Made by a program: the position numbers and the translations under genes
Part shown: piece after piece, positions 1 to 10,000 of the stretch
How positions within the stretch are numbered: position 1 is the first letter of the stretch
Layout of the letters: the number at the start of each line of letters is the position of its first letter
Source: Acidobacteriaceae bacterium
GTDB lineage: Bacteria; Acidobacteriota; Terriglobia; Terriglobales; Acidobacteriaceae
NCBI GenBank assembly: GCA_025350325.1
Contig: JANXYB010000077.1
Span: 1 to 49,269 of the forward strand
Reading direction: 5' to 3'
Length of the DNA stretch: 49,269 nucleotides
Notes under the pieces: model-generated
Told to the model about the DNA's origin: nothing
What the model saw: the letters and a program-made list of their open reading frames with translations, nothing else
The model's database searches: none

Positions 1-70
1 TGAAACTCGTTCTACACCTTCAGGAGATTTGCTCTAACGCACTACCGGAGATCTCCGCGCGTTCTAACTC

Positions 71-124
71 ATCTCCGCAATCTCCGCAATCTCCGCAATC
101 TCCGCAATCTCCGCAATCTCCGCG
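71..124. repeat. 9-bp tandem repeat, six copies
   Basis: Six head-to-tail copies of ATCTCCGCA, the last ending in G instead of A. A related partial copy lies just upstream (GATCTCCGCG near 50-59). A second, looser motif, CCGATCG, recurs about every 20-25 bp between 155 and 225. No gene is convincing in 1-794; the stretch is otherwise featureless. Simple slippage repeat; function unknown. Confidence 0.9.
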
Positions 125-794
125 GTCTGATGTGAGATCCATCGCCCGGGAGTCCCCGATCGCTCGCACCGAAAGCACCGATCGCTAATTCGGCGTACCG
201 ATCGTGAATTCTGCGTTCCGATCGCTTCCCTTTCCTGACGCGGGTCTCGACCGCAAACCTCGCCTTCCTACCGCCGATCCGCCACAAATCCGGGTGCCCA
301 CGTCGGTCCCGTGCGGACGTGGGTCTTCTCCATCCCTCCAGCAAACCCCCTCCCCGCCGCTGACGTCGCCAAGAGTTATAACGCGGCCTACGGTTCACTG
401 AAGATCCTTGCGCGGGTCTCTGCCTTTGTATCCAAACTTCAATTCGTCCCCGAAGCCGTGGGAATGTGGGAATCCCGAAGGGATTTCCAAAGCGTGTGGG
501 AGGGGTGGAAAGCCGGCTTCATGGCTTTCCACCCCTTCTACATGCTGTCATTTGCATGGCCTGCCTCCGGGCCGCGTACCAGGGGTGAAGGAGCGTTAAT
601 GAGTGATAAGGCCTGTTGGCAACAATTGAAATCGAAGTTTCTGCAAGGTCGGCAGCGCACTGGCAAATCAAAGTATGATCCGATCACTGTTCTGAGAGTC
701 TAGTGCCTCGAGGTTTGAAGTTCGTAGCATAAACACTGCTGTCGACGGGCCCGCAGAAGGCTTGATTTTGATTCGCGCAATGCTCAGGAGGACG

Positions 795-2258
795 ATGAAG
801 AGCAGACGGAGTTTTATCAAGCAATCGACGATGCTCGCGGGGGTGTCTTTTCTTGTGGCAGGGCGTGGCCGGTGGTCTCCTGCGTTGGGCTTTGGAGTCG
901 ATGCTGCATCGATTGAACGCTTCAGGAGCAAGTTGAGCGGTCGATTAATCCTGCCGAGCGATGCCGATTACGATGCGACACGCGCAGTTGTCTCGCAAAA
1001 TCCTGAAACCGACAAGCGGCCGGCGATAATCGCTCGATGCAAGTCCGAACAGGATGTTCTGCGATCGATCGATTTCGCGCACGAGAATGAACTGGAGGTT
1101 GCTGTTCGTTCCGGAAATCATAGCTTTCTTGGCTGGGGAACCTGTGATCGCGGAATTGTGATTGACCTCTCGCCCATGAAGAGTGTCACAGTCGATCCTG
1201 CCAGCAAAACAGCGCTGGTGAGCACGGGGAGCAACGCCGGGGAGATCCTTGCATCGACTGCCCGCTTTGGGCTCGCACCCGTGCTCGGTGAGTGCCCGAC
1301 CGTCGGGGCGGGACTTGCCTTAGGCGGTGGTCTGGGCTGGCTTTCCGGTTTGCACGGAGCAACCTGCGATAATCTTCTCGCAGCCCGGTTGATCACCGCG
1401 GATGCGAAGATTTTGGATGTCGACGACCGTCGCAATCCCGATCTCTTCTGGGCGACCCGTGGCGGTGGTGGAAACTTCGGAGTGGCCACCCAGTTTCAAT
1501 ACCGGCTACATCCGGTCGGCGGAGTGCTTGCAGGTAGCTTTATCTACCCCGTCAAATTGGCCCGTGACATGTTCCGGGCGTTTCGTGACTTGATGTCCAT
1601 TGCGCCCGATGAGCTGCAGGCCGAGTGCCAGCTGAGGACTGATCGCGGTGGGCAGTTCTGTGTGGAGTTTGTCTACTCTGGCGATCTAGCTAGAGGAGAG
1701 AACCTGCTCAACCAATTCCGAAAGATCCACCCACCCGATCACGACTCATTGAAGCGGCGGGCGTATGCAGACTTGTACACGATGGGTGATTGGGAAGAAT
1801 CCTGGAAATTCGAATTCTTGAAAGCAACGTACGTTGAGCGAGTTTCCGATGAATTAATCGACGTCATTGTCGATCGATTCGCTCAGCGGCCGCTTGGCTG
1901 CGAAACGGCTTTTAATTTCGATCACTACATGCATGGACAAGTGTGCCGGGTCCCGGAAAATGCAACGGCATTCTCGTTGCGCAAGCCAGACGCCGTACAG
2001 CTCGGCTTTTGGACCCAGTGGAAGATTCCCACTGACGCTTCAAGGTGCATGCCTTGGGTAAACGAGACATTTAGACTCCTGCAGCCCTACGCAGGCGGGC
2101 GCATCTATGCCAATTACATGGCCTCAAGCGGGCCGCAGGCTGCAAAGAGCGTTTTCGGACCGAACTACGAGCGTCTCGTTGCAATCAAAACGAAGTACGA
2201 TCCCACAAATCTCTTTCATCTTAATCCGAACATTGTTCCTCAATCAGAACACGAATGA
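795..2258 (+). CDS. Tat-exported FAD-linked oxidoreductase (VAO/PCMH fold, berberine-bridge type)
   Basis: Secreted flavoprotein oxidase or dehydrogenase of the VAO/PCMH superfamily, 487 residues. The ATG at 795 is chosen because AGGAGG lies just upstream (786-791) and because it places a Tat motif (SRRSFIK) and a hydrophobic stretch at the N-terminus. The FAD-binding domain spans roughly residues 60-230: a His in SGNHSFLG (about H109) and a Cys in GECPTVG (about C167) sit where bicovalently flavinylated members attach FAD, followed by a glycine-rich LALGGGLGWL segment. The C-terminal about 50 residues carry the BBE signature (YANYM...Y..L..IK.KYDP.NLF..N.NI). Relatives oxidise sugars, alcohols or alkaloids; the substrate here cannot be told. 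It stands alone, with no operon partner. Confidence 0.88.
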   Translation: MKSRRSFIKQSTMLAGVSFLVAGRGRWSPALGFGVDAASIERFRSKLSGRLILPSDADYDATRAVVSQNPETDKRPAIIARCKSEQDVLRSIDFAHENELEVAVRSGNHSFLGWGTCDRGIVIDLSPMKSVTVDPASKTALVSTGSNAGEILASTARFGLAPVLGECPTVGAGLALGGGLGWLSGLHGATCDNLLAARLITADAKILDVDDRRNPDLFWATRGGGGNFGVATQFQYRLHPVGGVLAGSFIYPVKLARDMFRAFRDLMSIAPDELQAECQLRTDRGGQFCVEFVYSGDLARGENLLNQFRKIHPPDHDSLKRRAYADLYTMGDWEESWKFEFLKATYVERVSDELIDVIVDRFAQRPLGCETAFNFDHYMHGQVCRVPENATAFSLRKPDAVQLGFWTQWKIPTDASRCMPWVNETFRLLQPYAGGRIYANYMASSGPQAAKSVFGPNYERLVAIKTKYDPTNLFHLNPNIVPQSEHE

Positions 2259-2992
2259 GTGTCGCCAACCAGTTCAGTCCCTTCACACAATTTGGTCCCC
2301 ATCGTTCCCGGATGGTCGGCAAATAGGAAGTTTGGGCTCGGAGGAACTCAATGCCGCCTCTTTTGTATCGATCGGGTCGCTGAGTGCATAATCGCCAATG
2401 CACTCATTGACGGCGCATTCGTTCGATATGTCGGCTCGGATTTCCCAATTGAATAGCTCAAGAAATCTGAATGATAGACGACAGTTTTATGTGTGAATGC
2501 AGATGCTCATAATTGAGGACGGGCGTGCGGGAGTTAAAGGCGAGTGTCGGGTTCGCTTCAACCGCATTCAGGGCCGGCTTAACTGCGTTGCGCTGAACCC
2601 ATTGCGGCAGTTTTGGATGGAGTTCGGCGCTGGTTTGATGACAGGCCATCCGGCGCCAGGTTCGTGCTGTCCCCATTCATGATCGCGCTGAGACTTCGGT
2701 TATGGTTGGGCCACCCGAGGTTGTGGGAACCCAGCCTTCGCCAGACAAAAGCGAAGGATAGGGCACCCAGTTCATTGGTTGGGAAGGATGTAACGCCGAT
2801 GAACCCGTTCCCTGGTGCTACTGGCATTTCAAACCCATGTCTCAGACATGGGGCACCCGGCTCGTGAGGTTCGTGGAACCGCAGTCTGGGACGCTAGATC
2901 TGGGGCACCGAGCCCAGCGGAGCTTTAAATTATTCATCAAGCTGAATGGAACTGTGCGAAGAGTTCCCTTCCCCGTTTGTGTTCGCAGTGTC
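2259..2992. other. Intergenic region with dispersed GGGCACC repeat
   Basis: No credible gene. Between about 2690 and 2930 the motif GGGCACC (as GGGCACCCAG, GGGCACCCGG, GGGCACCGAG) recurs, with CCCATGTCTCAGACATGGGG forming a near-perfect inverted repeat around 2836-2855. This kind of repeat, with translations such as SQTWGTR, is something I associate with intergenic DNA of Acidobacteria. That association is recollection; the motif itself is visible. Confidence 0.5.
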
Positions 2993-4141
2993 TCAACCGT
3001 CGGCAATGATTATCTTCGCGCCGCGCAGTGCTGGGAGCACAAATATCATGAGAAGAAGAGCGGCGGGCATCGTAAACAATCCGATGCGCAGACTTCCTGA
3101 GTGAGCAGAAATCCATCCTGCGATCCAAGGCAGCACCGATCCGCCAAAGCCCGCCGTGGCCATCACCCACCGCGAGTCAGAAGTTAAGCGAGCGCGCGAA
3201 AAAAATACCGCGATGAGCAACGGGTATACGGGTGCAAGCGCCGCGCCGAGGACGAACATCACGACACTGCGTTGTGCCGACGTTGTAGTTGCAGGAAGAA
3301 GAATCGCCGCTGCCAGCGCCCCAATCACAGCCATGCGGAACACTTTTATTGGGTCGGTACGCATCAGTAGCAATGACGAAAATCCGCGCGACGCTAGGAA
3401 GCCCGCCCAGTAGAACGACGAAGATGCAGCGGCAAATACCACTCCGCCGGCGGCCATACGCTGCGCATAGGTGGGGAGCCATGCCGCAGCAGTGTTTTCG
3501 ACGCCTACCTGGAGAAAGGCCGCCAGCGCAAAGACGAGGATGAGTCGCAGGGCGGTCGCGTCCTGTCGGCCGATTGTCATCCGCTGGGGCGGTGGTTGGT
3601 CGCGAAGCATAAGACCGCAAAGCAGCGCGGCTATTGCAGAGGCCGACGCCAACACCAAGTAGGCAACACGGAATTGATGATGCAGGAGAATGCGTGCTGC
3701 CAGAAGTGGAGCTACCAACGCCCCCACGCTCCAACTGAAATTGAGAGAGGTGAGCAGAGAAGCACATCGCTCGGGAAATGCCCTGCCGACAAACAAGTTG
3801 ACGGCCGTCATGGGCACACCGACGCTTACGCCAAGCAGCAAAAAAATCGCCGGCAGCATGGGTCTGCCAGCTGCGGTCACTCCGAGACAACAAGCCATCG
3901 CCGCAACAAAGCCGAGGGCCATGGTGCGGGCATAATGGGCACGGCAAAGCAGCGCGCCCAAAGAGCTGCCTGCGAAATAAAGCAGAAACAGAAGTCCCGA
4001 ATCGTTGTCATTCAACTGGAAAGTCAGGGCAAGCGCTGGTAGCAGCGCACCACCGATCGCGTGCAGAACTCCAGTAAGGGCGAAGACCGGATGCAACACT
4101 GCAAGCGTCCGCCGATCACTGCTTCTTTGGCTCAGCTGCAT
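2993..4141 (-). CDS. MFS transporter
   Basis: Integral membrane protein of 382 residues with about 12 hydrophobic segments, major facilitator superfamily, possibly sugar:H+ symporter-like. Visible segments include HAIGGALLPALALTFQL near the N-terminus, a short charged centre (DQPPPQRMTIGRQD, about 205-218) separating the two six-helix halves, and FVLGAALAPVYPLLIAVFF in the second half. It starts 6 bp after the stop of the LacI-type gene, so the two form an operon. Together with the PD40 protein and GH2 enzyme nearby, it probably imports a glycan breakdown product; the substrate is inferred from context only. Confidence 0.85.
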   Translation of the reverse strand: MQLSQRSSDRRTLAVLHPVFALTGVLHAIGGALLPALALTFQLNDNDSGLLFLLYFAGSSLGALLCRAHYARTMALGFVAAMACCLGVTAAGRPMLPAIFLLLGVSVGVPMTAVNLFVGRAFPERCASLLTSLNFSWSVGALVAPLLAARILLHHQFRVAYLVLASASAIAALLCGLMLRDQPPPQRMTIGRQDATALRLILVFALAAFLQVGVENTAAAWLPTYAQRMAAGGVVFAAASSSFYWAGFLASRGFSSLLLMRTDPIKVFRMAVIGALAAAILLPATTTSAQRSVVMFVLGAALAPVYPLLIAVFFSRARLTSDSRWVMATAGFGGSVLPWIAGWISAHSGSLRIGLFTMPAALLLMIFVLPALRGAKIIIADG

Positions 4142-4147
4142 CGACCT

Positions 4148-5218
4148 TCAGTTCCGCTTGTTGCCCATGCGTTTGGTATTGGGCGGGCAAGTCGATTCGC
4201 GAATCACCAATTCCGGATGAATGGGAATCATGTCTTGACATGTCGCCTGCCCTCGTATTCTCTGCAGGAGGATGCGGGCCGCTACCGTACCCATTTCCTG
4301 CAAGGGCTGACGAATCGTGGTCAGGCTTGGATTGTGGAAGCTGGCGCCCTGAATGTCGTCGAAACCTACTACGGAAACGTCGATCGGGACGCGCAGGCCG
4401 TGATCCATAAATGCACGGATGGCCCCGATGGCTGAGATGTCGTTGTAACAAACCAGCGCAGTGAAATCACCGCCCCGCTGCATGAGTTCGTTGGTTGGCT
4501 CGTAGCCAAGCGCCGGCGTTGAAACGCGCAGTTGCAGTTGAACAACCAACTCGGGCAAAACCGCCAGTTTCAGATCGCGGGCAACCGCCATCAGGCAATC
4601 CCATCGGTCGTCAGCATCGGAGCTGTGGCTACCGCCGCGCATGAATGCTATCTTGCGATGCCCAAGCAGGTGGAGGTGACGCAACGCTAGTTCAGCCGCG
4701 CGTTTCTGGTCGAGCACCACGTTGGTGACACCCTCAATCTTGCGATGCCCTGCGACGACTACGACAGGACTCTTCAAGCTTTTCTCAAGGATGGTGTCGA
4801 TCAGAATGAAGCCCTCAACGGAGCGATCTAACAAAAGGCGCGGGTACTCTTCGATCAAGTCGGGCTTGCGCCGATGGCTGGCGGTGAGGTAAAAGTAGCC
4901 TTCCTCCATCAAGTATTCCTCGACGCCCGACAGCACTTGGGTGGCATAGTTGTCACTCAACTCAGGGACTAAAACTCCGACTGTAAATGTCTGACGTTTA
5001 CGCAAAGACCTCGCATAAAAACTGGGTCTGTAATCGAATTTCGCGGCAGCCGTTGTGACTCGGTCGCGCGTATCCTGCGGTATCGAGCGAACTCCGGGAG
5101 CATTGTTGAGCACGAGAGAAATTGTTGCCGGCGAAAGGTTGAGGTATTCTCCCAGCGTTCGTAGGCTAATCGGCTGCCCAGGCTGTGGTGCGGCCCCAGA
5201 TTTCGCTTGCTTGCCCAT
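4148..5218 (-). CDS. LacI/GalR-family transcriptional regulator
   Basis: Sugar-responsive DNA-binding regulator, about 356 residues, the normal family length. The N-terminal helix-turn-helix reads TLGEYLNLSPATISLVLNN followed by the hinge region (RVTTAAAKFDYRPSFYARSLRKRQ). The rest is a periplasmic-binding-like effector domain (VGVLVPELSDNYATQVLSGV; LVCYNDISAIGAIRAF; VSVVGFDDIQ; PSLTTIRQPLQEMG). The ATG at 5218 is preferred over a GTG at 5236 because TGGAG lies just upstream of it. First gene of an operon with the MFS transporter. It probably represses this operon and the divergent PD40 gene through the palindrome at 5280-5289. Confidence 0.92.
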   Translation of the reverse strand: MGKQAKSGAAPQPGQPISLRTLGEYLNLSPATISLVLNNAPGVRSIPQDTRDRVTTAAAKFDYRPSFYARSLRKRQTFTVGVLVPELSDNYATQVLSGVEEYLMEEGYFYLTASHRRKPDLIEEYPRLLLDRSVEGFILIDTILEKSLKSPVVVVAGHRKIEGVTNVVLDQKRAAELALRHLHLLGHRKIAFMRGGSHSSDADDRWDCLMAVARDLKLAVLPELVVQLQLRVSTPALGYEPTNELMQRGGDFTALVCYNDISAIGAIRAFMDHGLRVPIDVSVVGFDDIQGASFHNPSLTTIRQPLQEMGTVAARILLQRIRGQATCQDMIPIHPELVIRESTCPPNTKRMGNKRN

Positions 5219-5279
5219 GCACTCCAGTTTTAACACCGTTCGCTGCTTATAAGGTTTATTTCATTGAATTGACTACGGT

Positions 5280-5289
5280 TGTCGCGACA
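5280..5289. promoter_or_regulatory. Candidate LacI-type operator
   Basis: TGTCGCGACA is a perfect 10-bp palindrome with a central CG step, as in many LacI/GalR operators. It lies in the divergent gap between the LacI-type gene and the PD40 gene. A further half-site, GCGACA, occurs about 18 bp downstream (near 5307). Placement and symmetry are seen; binding is inferred. Confidence 0.4.
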
Positions 5290-5345
5290 CTCGGCGGGGT
5301 TACGAGCGACAATGAATTCGCCGCAAATATCCGTGGAGGCAAGCA

Positions 5346-6875
5346 ATGAAGCGCTGCACCGTTCGTCGTTTCTTCAGCTCGATTTCTATCGCGATTGTGG
5401 TTTCAGCTTGCGCATTTGCACTTGTCGCACAACCGAAGCCTTCCCCGCTCGGCATCTTTGACGGTCATGGAGATATTGGTACGGTTCTGCATCCTGGTAC
5501 GGCGCAATTCGACAGCGCAACGCAGGCCTACACGATCACCGGAAGTGGCGAGAACATGTGGTTTGGGATTGATGACTTTCACTTCGTCTGGAAGAAGGTC
5601 TCGGGCGACGTCGCGCTCTCGGCGGATATTTCATTCGCTGGCTCCAAGGGCAATCCGCACCGTAAAGCCGTTCTCATGATTCGCCAGAGTCTTGATGGAA
5701 ACTCATCTTCAGTAGATATTGCGCGTCATGGCGAAGGACTGACTTCGCTGCAATTTCGCGATGTGGCGGGGGCGGACGCTCATGAAGTGCAGTCGAATAT
5801 TTCTGCGCCGCAACGGGTGCGCATCGAAAAGCGCGGCGACTATTTCTACGCATTTGTGACGGGCAAAGATGGCCATCTGACGCCCGCTGGAGCCTCGACC
5901 AAACTCGTGCTGACTGGCCCTTTCTACGTGGGCATCGGCGTATCCGCGCATGATAAGGATGCGCTTGAGACCGCGACATTTTCAAATGTGAAACTGGAGA
6001 CGCTCGCAGCAGAGACAGGTTCGAAGCCCGTGCTCTACAGTTCGCTCGAGACGGTTGCCGTAGCCTCGACGGATCGTCGCGTCGCGTACGTAGCCCCGGT
6101 TCACTTTGAAGCGTCCAATTGGTCACGCGACGGGTCCTTTTTTCTGTTCAATCAAGAAGGCGGAATCTATCGGCTCGCAGTGAATAGACAGGAACCTACG
6201 CGCATCTCTACAGAGCCAGAAGTGCACTGCAACAATGACCACGGCATTTCGCCTGACGGCACCATGATTGCCATCAGCGACTCGACGCAGGGCGGAAAAT
6301 CCATGGTCTACACGCTACCGATCGCGGGGGGAGCGCCGCACCAGATCACCAAGGCGGCGCCCTCCTACTGGCATGGATGGTCGCCGGATGGGTCTACCCT
6401 TGCGTTTACCGGGCAGCGCGGCGACAACTTCGATATCTATTCAATCCCGGTGCAGGGTGGAGAAGAAAAGCGGCTCACGACCGCGGCTGGGCTCGATGAC
6501 GGACCCGAGTTTTCGCCCGATGGAGCTTGGATTTATTTCAACTCGGAGCGCACGGGATCGATGCAGATCTGGCGGATGCACCCAGACGGCAGCGGGCAAG
6601 AACAGGTAATCACGGACGGCAACAATGACTGGTTCCCACACATCTCGCCGGATGGAAAGTGGATGGTGTTTCTTGCCTACGCGAAGGAAGTCAGCGGTCA
6701 TCCGGGCGACAAAGATGTGAGCCTCTACTTAATGTCAATGGCGGATAAGAAGATCAAGCTGCTGGCAAAGCTTTTCGGCGGTCAAGGGACCATCAACGTG
6801 CCATCATGGTCGCCGGACAGCACGAAGGTGGCGTTTGTGAGCTATGAGTATTTGCCGGCAGGGTCGCGTGACTGA
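5346..6875 (+). CDS. Exported PD40/TolB-like beta-propeller protein with N-terminal lectin-like domain
   Basis: Probable extracytoplasmic protein of 509 residues. Residues 1-28 form a signal peptide ([23 protein letters not shown]). Residues about 35-225 look like a concanavalin-type sandwich ([35 protein letters not shown]), as in DUF1349-type domains. Residues about 245-500 hold PD40/WD40-like blades, each with an SPDG or SPDS turn ([65 protein letters not shown]). GGAGG at 5335-5339 fixes the start. It is divergent from the LacI-type gene and shares its control region, so it probably belongs to the same sugar regulon. Such propellers bind or sense carbohydrate; no catalytic residues are recognisable. 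Confidence 0.8.
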   Translation: MKRCTVRRFFSSISIAIVVSACAFALVAQPKPSPLGIFDGHGDIGTVLHPGTAQFDSATQAYTITGSGENMWFGIDDFHFVWKKVSGDVALSADISFAGSKGNPHRKAVLMIRQSLDGNSSSVDIARHGEGLTSLQFRDVAGADAHEVQSNISAPQRVRIEKRGDYFYAFVTGKDGHLTPAGASTKLVLTGPFYVGIGVSAHDKDALETATFSNVKLETLAAETGSKPVLYSSLETVAVASTDRRVAYVAPVHFEASNWSRDGSFFLFNQEGGIYRLAVNRQEPTRISTEPEVHCNNDHGISPDGTMIAISDSTQGGKSMVYTLPIAGGAPHQITKAAPSYWHGWSPDGSTLAFTGQRGDNFDIYSIPVQGGEEKRLTTAAGLDDGPEFSPDGAWIYFNSERTGSMQIWRMHPDGSGQEQVITDGNNDWFPHISPDGKWMVFLAYAKEVSGHPGDKDVSLYLMSMADKKIKLLAKLFGGQGTINVPSWSPDSTKVAFVSYEYLPAGSRD

Positions 6876-7072
6876 TATGCGCCGCAAGGTTCTACTCGGC
6901 ATGTATGTTCATTTTCAGCATGCGACTTCCCTCAGGTGCGTACATATTGTCGGTGCCGGTGCTCATGATTGTAGTGGGCGCGGCGGTCGGCAAAATGGCA
7001 CTTCGCGATTAGCGCTGATTGACATACAGGCGCGGCTCGTTTCACGTCCGTTTTAGGTTGCTTTGCGATGAT

Positions 7073-10000
7073 TTATTTTACGTTGATCGTGCTTGTTTCG
7101 AGGTTCCATCCGCGCAGACCGAATGAAGGTTTCGAATCACTGGCTGGAAACGCAACCGTAAGGTTGCGCTCTTCGCCCGGCAGCAGCGATACGTAGTTTT
7201 CACTGTAATATGCGGGAAGAATGCGGGCCCCCGTGATAGCGTTCTTCAGCGTGAGTTTGACCATCAAGGCCGGCGTTGACCCCGAGTTGTGAAGTTTTAC
7301 TATCGCATGGCGCTCTTGTCCATCCACCGCCACGGTTGCGGAGACCGTAAGCTTAGCTGGCGGCAAATCGTTGAGTTCGCGCTGGCTTGCCTCATCCTTT
7401 GCCCACCAATAGAAATTGTCACTCACAGGCGCACCAGTTGCATCGCTTACTTTGAGTGACACCAAGACGGTATGACCACTGGCAAGTCTATCCAAATCGG
7501 GCTTGCCAACCGCAGTCTTCGCATTCGTGGCGGCCTGAACTTGCTGCGTCTGATCGCTGAGGACCTTACCATCGAGTGCAACCACGCGCGTCTCTACCTT
7601 GAATGACCGGGCCTCGCCAAGATTGATCAAATCCACAGCACCGTCGGTAAGGTCCAATTGAGCGTGAATCGGTTCGCAGGCTTTCTGCGTACCGTAAAAG
7701 CTCGATTGCGTGTCGTAATCGGAACCGAGAAAATTCCATTCCATGCTCGGCCACGCGGGCTGCGTCATCCAGATCATACGTGCGGAATTGGGGTGCCAAA
7801 GATGCGCAGCGAACCCCTCGAAGATTGCGCGATGTCCGACGTAATCGATCATTTGGGCTTTGCGTTCGAAGTCCTCAAGACTTGAGGCGGCACCGAATTC
7901 GGTCTCCATGTGCTCAATGAATGGCGCGACCGCACCGTTCCCGGTCTGATGCCAATCGTGATACGCCCACGTGTCGCTGATGGGCCAGCGATCAGGTTCA
8001 GGAATGAAGGCTTCGATACCTTCCAGAGTTGGCACACTGGGTATGCCGAGCTCAACGCTGAAGCCGCGGTTGATGCGGTAGTAGGTTTCCGGCGTCTGCA
8101 ACTGATACGGGCCGGAATTACGCATGTTGACGAGATTTGAGCTGCCCGTGTAGTAGCGCGTGTGATCGAGCGTTCTGACGAGCGTGGCCAAACCCTCGTT
8201 GATGATCGGCTGCGGAACACCCTCGTTGCGCCCGCACCAAACCACGATCGAAGGGTGATGACGGAAACGCATAATACTATCGCGGGCGTTATCCAAGAAT
8301 AACTGCGGATCCTGCGCTTCAAGGTTGTAGTTCTGCGTGGATTCCCAAAAATCGTTCCAGACCATCAATCCATATTTATCGGCCAGCGCATAAAAGTTTT
8401 CCTCTGTATCCTGGCCCATCCAATCACGAATCATGTTGACGTGCGCATCGCGATGCAGCCTGAAATACGGCTCAAGATGCTCAATGCTGACGCGCTTGCG
8501 GCTATCGTCCATGCCCCAGTTGCCGCCACGCGCAGCAATGCGTACACCATTCACTTTAATGACGAGGTCGGTGCCGGGCCATCCGCCATCGACGGTGCGT
8601 ATTGAGGCCGAACCGTCGGCCGCGGGGTCAAGAGAATGCACCCACGCGTGACGGTTCCATTCCTGCGTCGGCTGGCCAGGGGTTTGATTCGGCGTCTTGT
8701 CATCGATCTGCCGGATGCCCTCATGCGTCTCATTGATCAATGGGAGCGACTCATCATGCGTGCGGCTGGGCAGCACCTCGACGCGCCGCAAATGACCCGC
8801 TTGATCGAAGAGCGACGTCTCATAACTCACTTCTCTCATGCCGAATTCAATTTGCTGCTGCGCACTCAGCGTCGCGCCCGCAGTGAAGCGGACTTGCAAG
8901 GTGTGCAAGGCCGGCTCACCGTACCCATTGGGCCACCACAGGCGCGGATGCTGGACTCTAAGCTGCGCGAATTCTTCGGACTTCAAACGGACAACGCTTT
9001 GACCTGGAGCAGCCGCGACGTGCTTCGTGACCTTTACATCATCGAAGCTTGCGGTCAGATCGCCGTCAACTGCCTCGGCGGATGCGTTGCTGAGTGGCAC
9101 TTCGATTTCAATATCTGCCTCGCTGCGGTCGGGCTTGGGCAATGTCGTGACCACCTGCAAATCGCCTATTGATACAGAGCCAGTTGCGGTGAGGGTTACA
9201 TCCTGCCAAATGCCGGTGTTGCGATCGCGGATGCCCGGAATCCAATCCCAGCCCTCGGTCGCTGCAAACGTCGGGCCATCGAGCATTTGGATGCCCCCAT
9301 TGTCGCCGGGACCGGCCTTGATCGACTGCTCATGTGCAATGCCGGGGTGCGGTGGCGGGCTCACGCGCACTGCCAAAATATTCGCGCCGGACGCGGCGAT
9401 CAACGAGGTGACATCGAATTTACCGCGTATGAATGCGCCGGTAAATTTACCCAATTCGTGGCCGTTGAGCCATACTGCGGCGGCATAGTTCACCCCTTCA
9501 AAGGTGAGGGTGAGACGCTGTAGGCGCGATTGGGCTGGAGTTTTGAACTCGACGCGATACCAGTAGTCTTGATGGCTGAGGCTTTCGGGAATAGCCATGT
9601 TGTTGAGGCCGTAGTCCGGGTCAGGATAGATGCCGCGATCGATCATCGTCGTCAGCACAGTGCCGGGCACCGTAGCCGCTATCCAATCTTTGGTTGAATA
9701 GCCCGGCTTGGATAGTTGCTCACCCGATGCCTTGATGCCGGGAGCGGCGGCCAGCTTCCATCCACCTTGCAGCTTCCATGGGTTGCTGCCCACCAACTCT
9801 GTGCGAAGTTCAGTTGCAGTCAGTGGCTTTGCTATTGGTTTCTGAAAGCCGCCTTTGCCTCTGGGCAAAGTTGAGGGATCCTGTGGCTCGGTCTGGCCGG
9901 CCATTCCGCGCGTCTGTGTCGCCCAATGCTGCGAGGCGTCTTCATAAATAGCATGATCGAAGTCCGGCGGGATGGCAGCTAGATTTGCAATTTCCGCTGC

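Noticed and set aside
71..124. CRISPR array
   Set aside because: Repeat units are 9 bp with no spacers.
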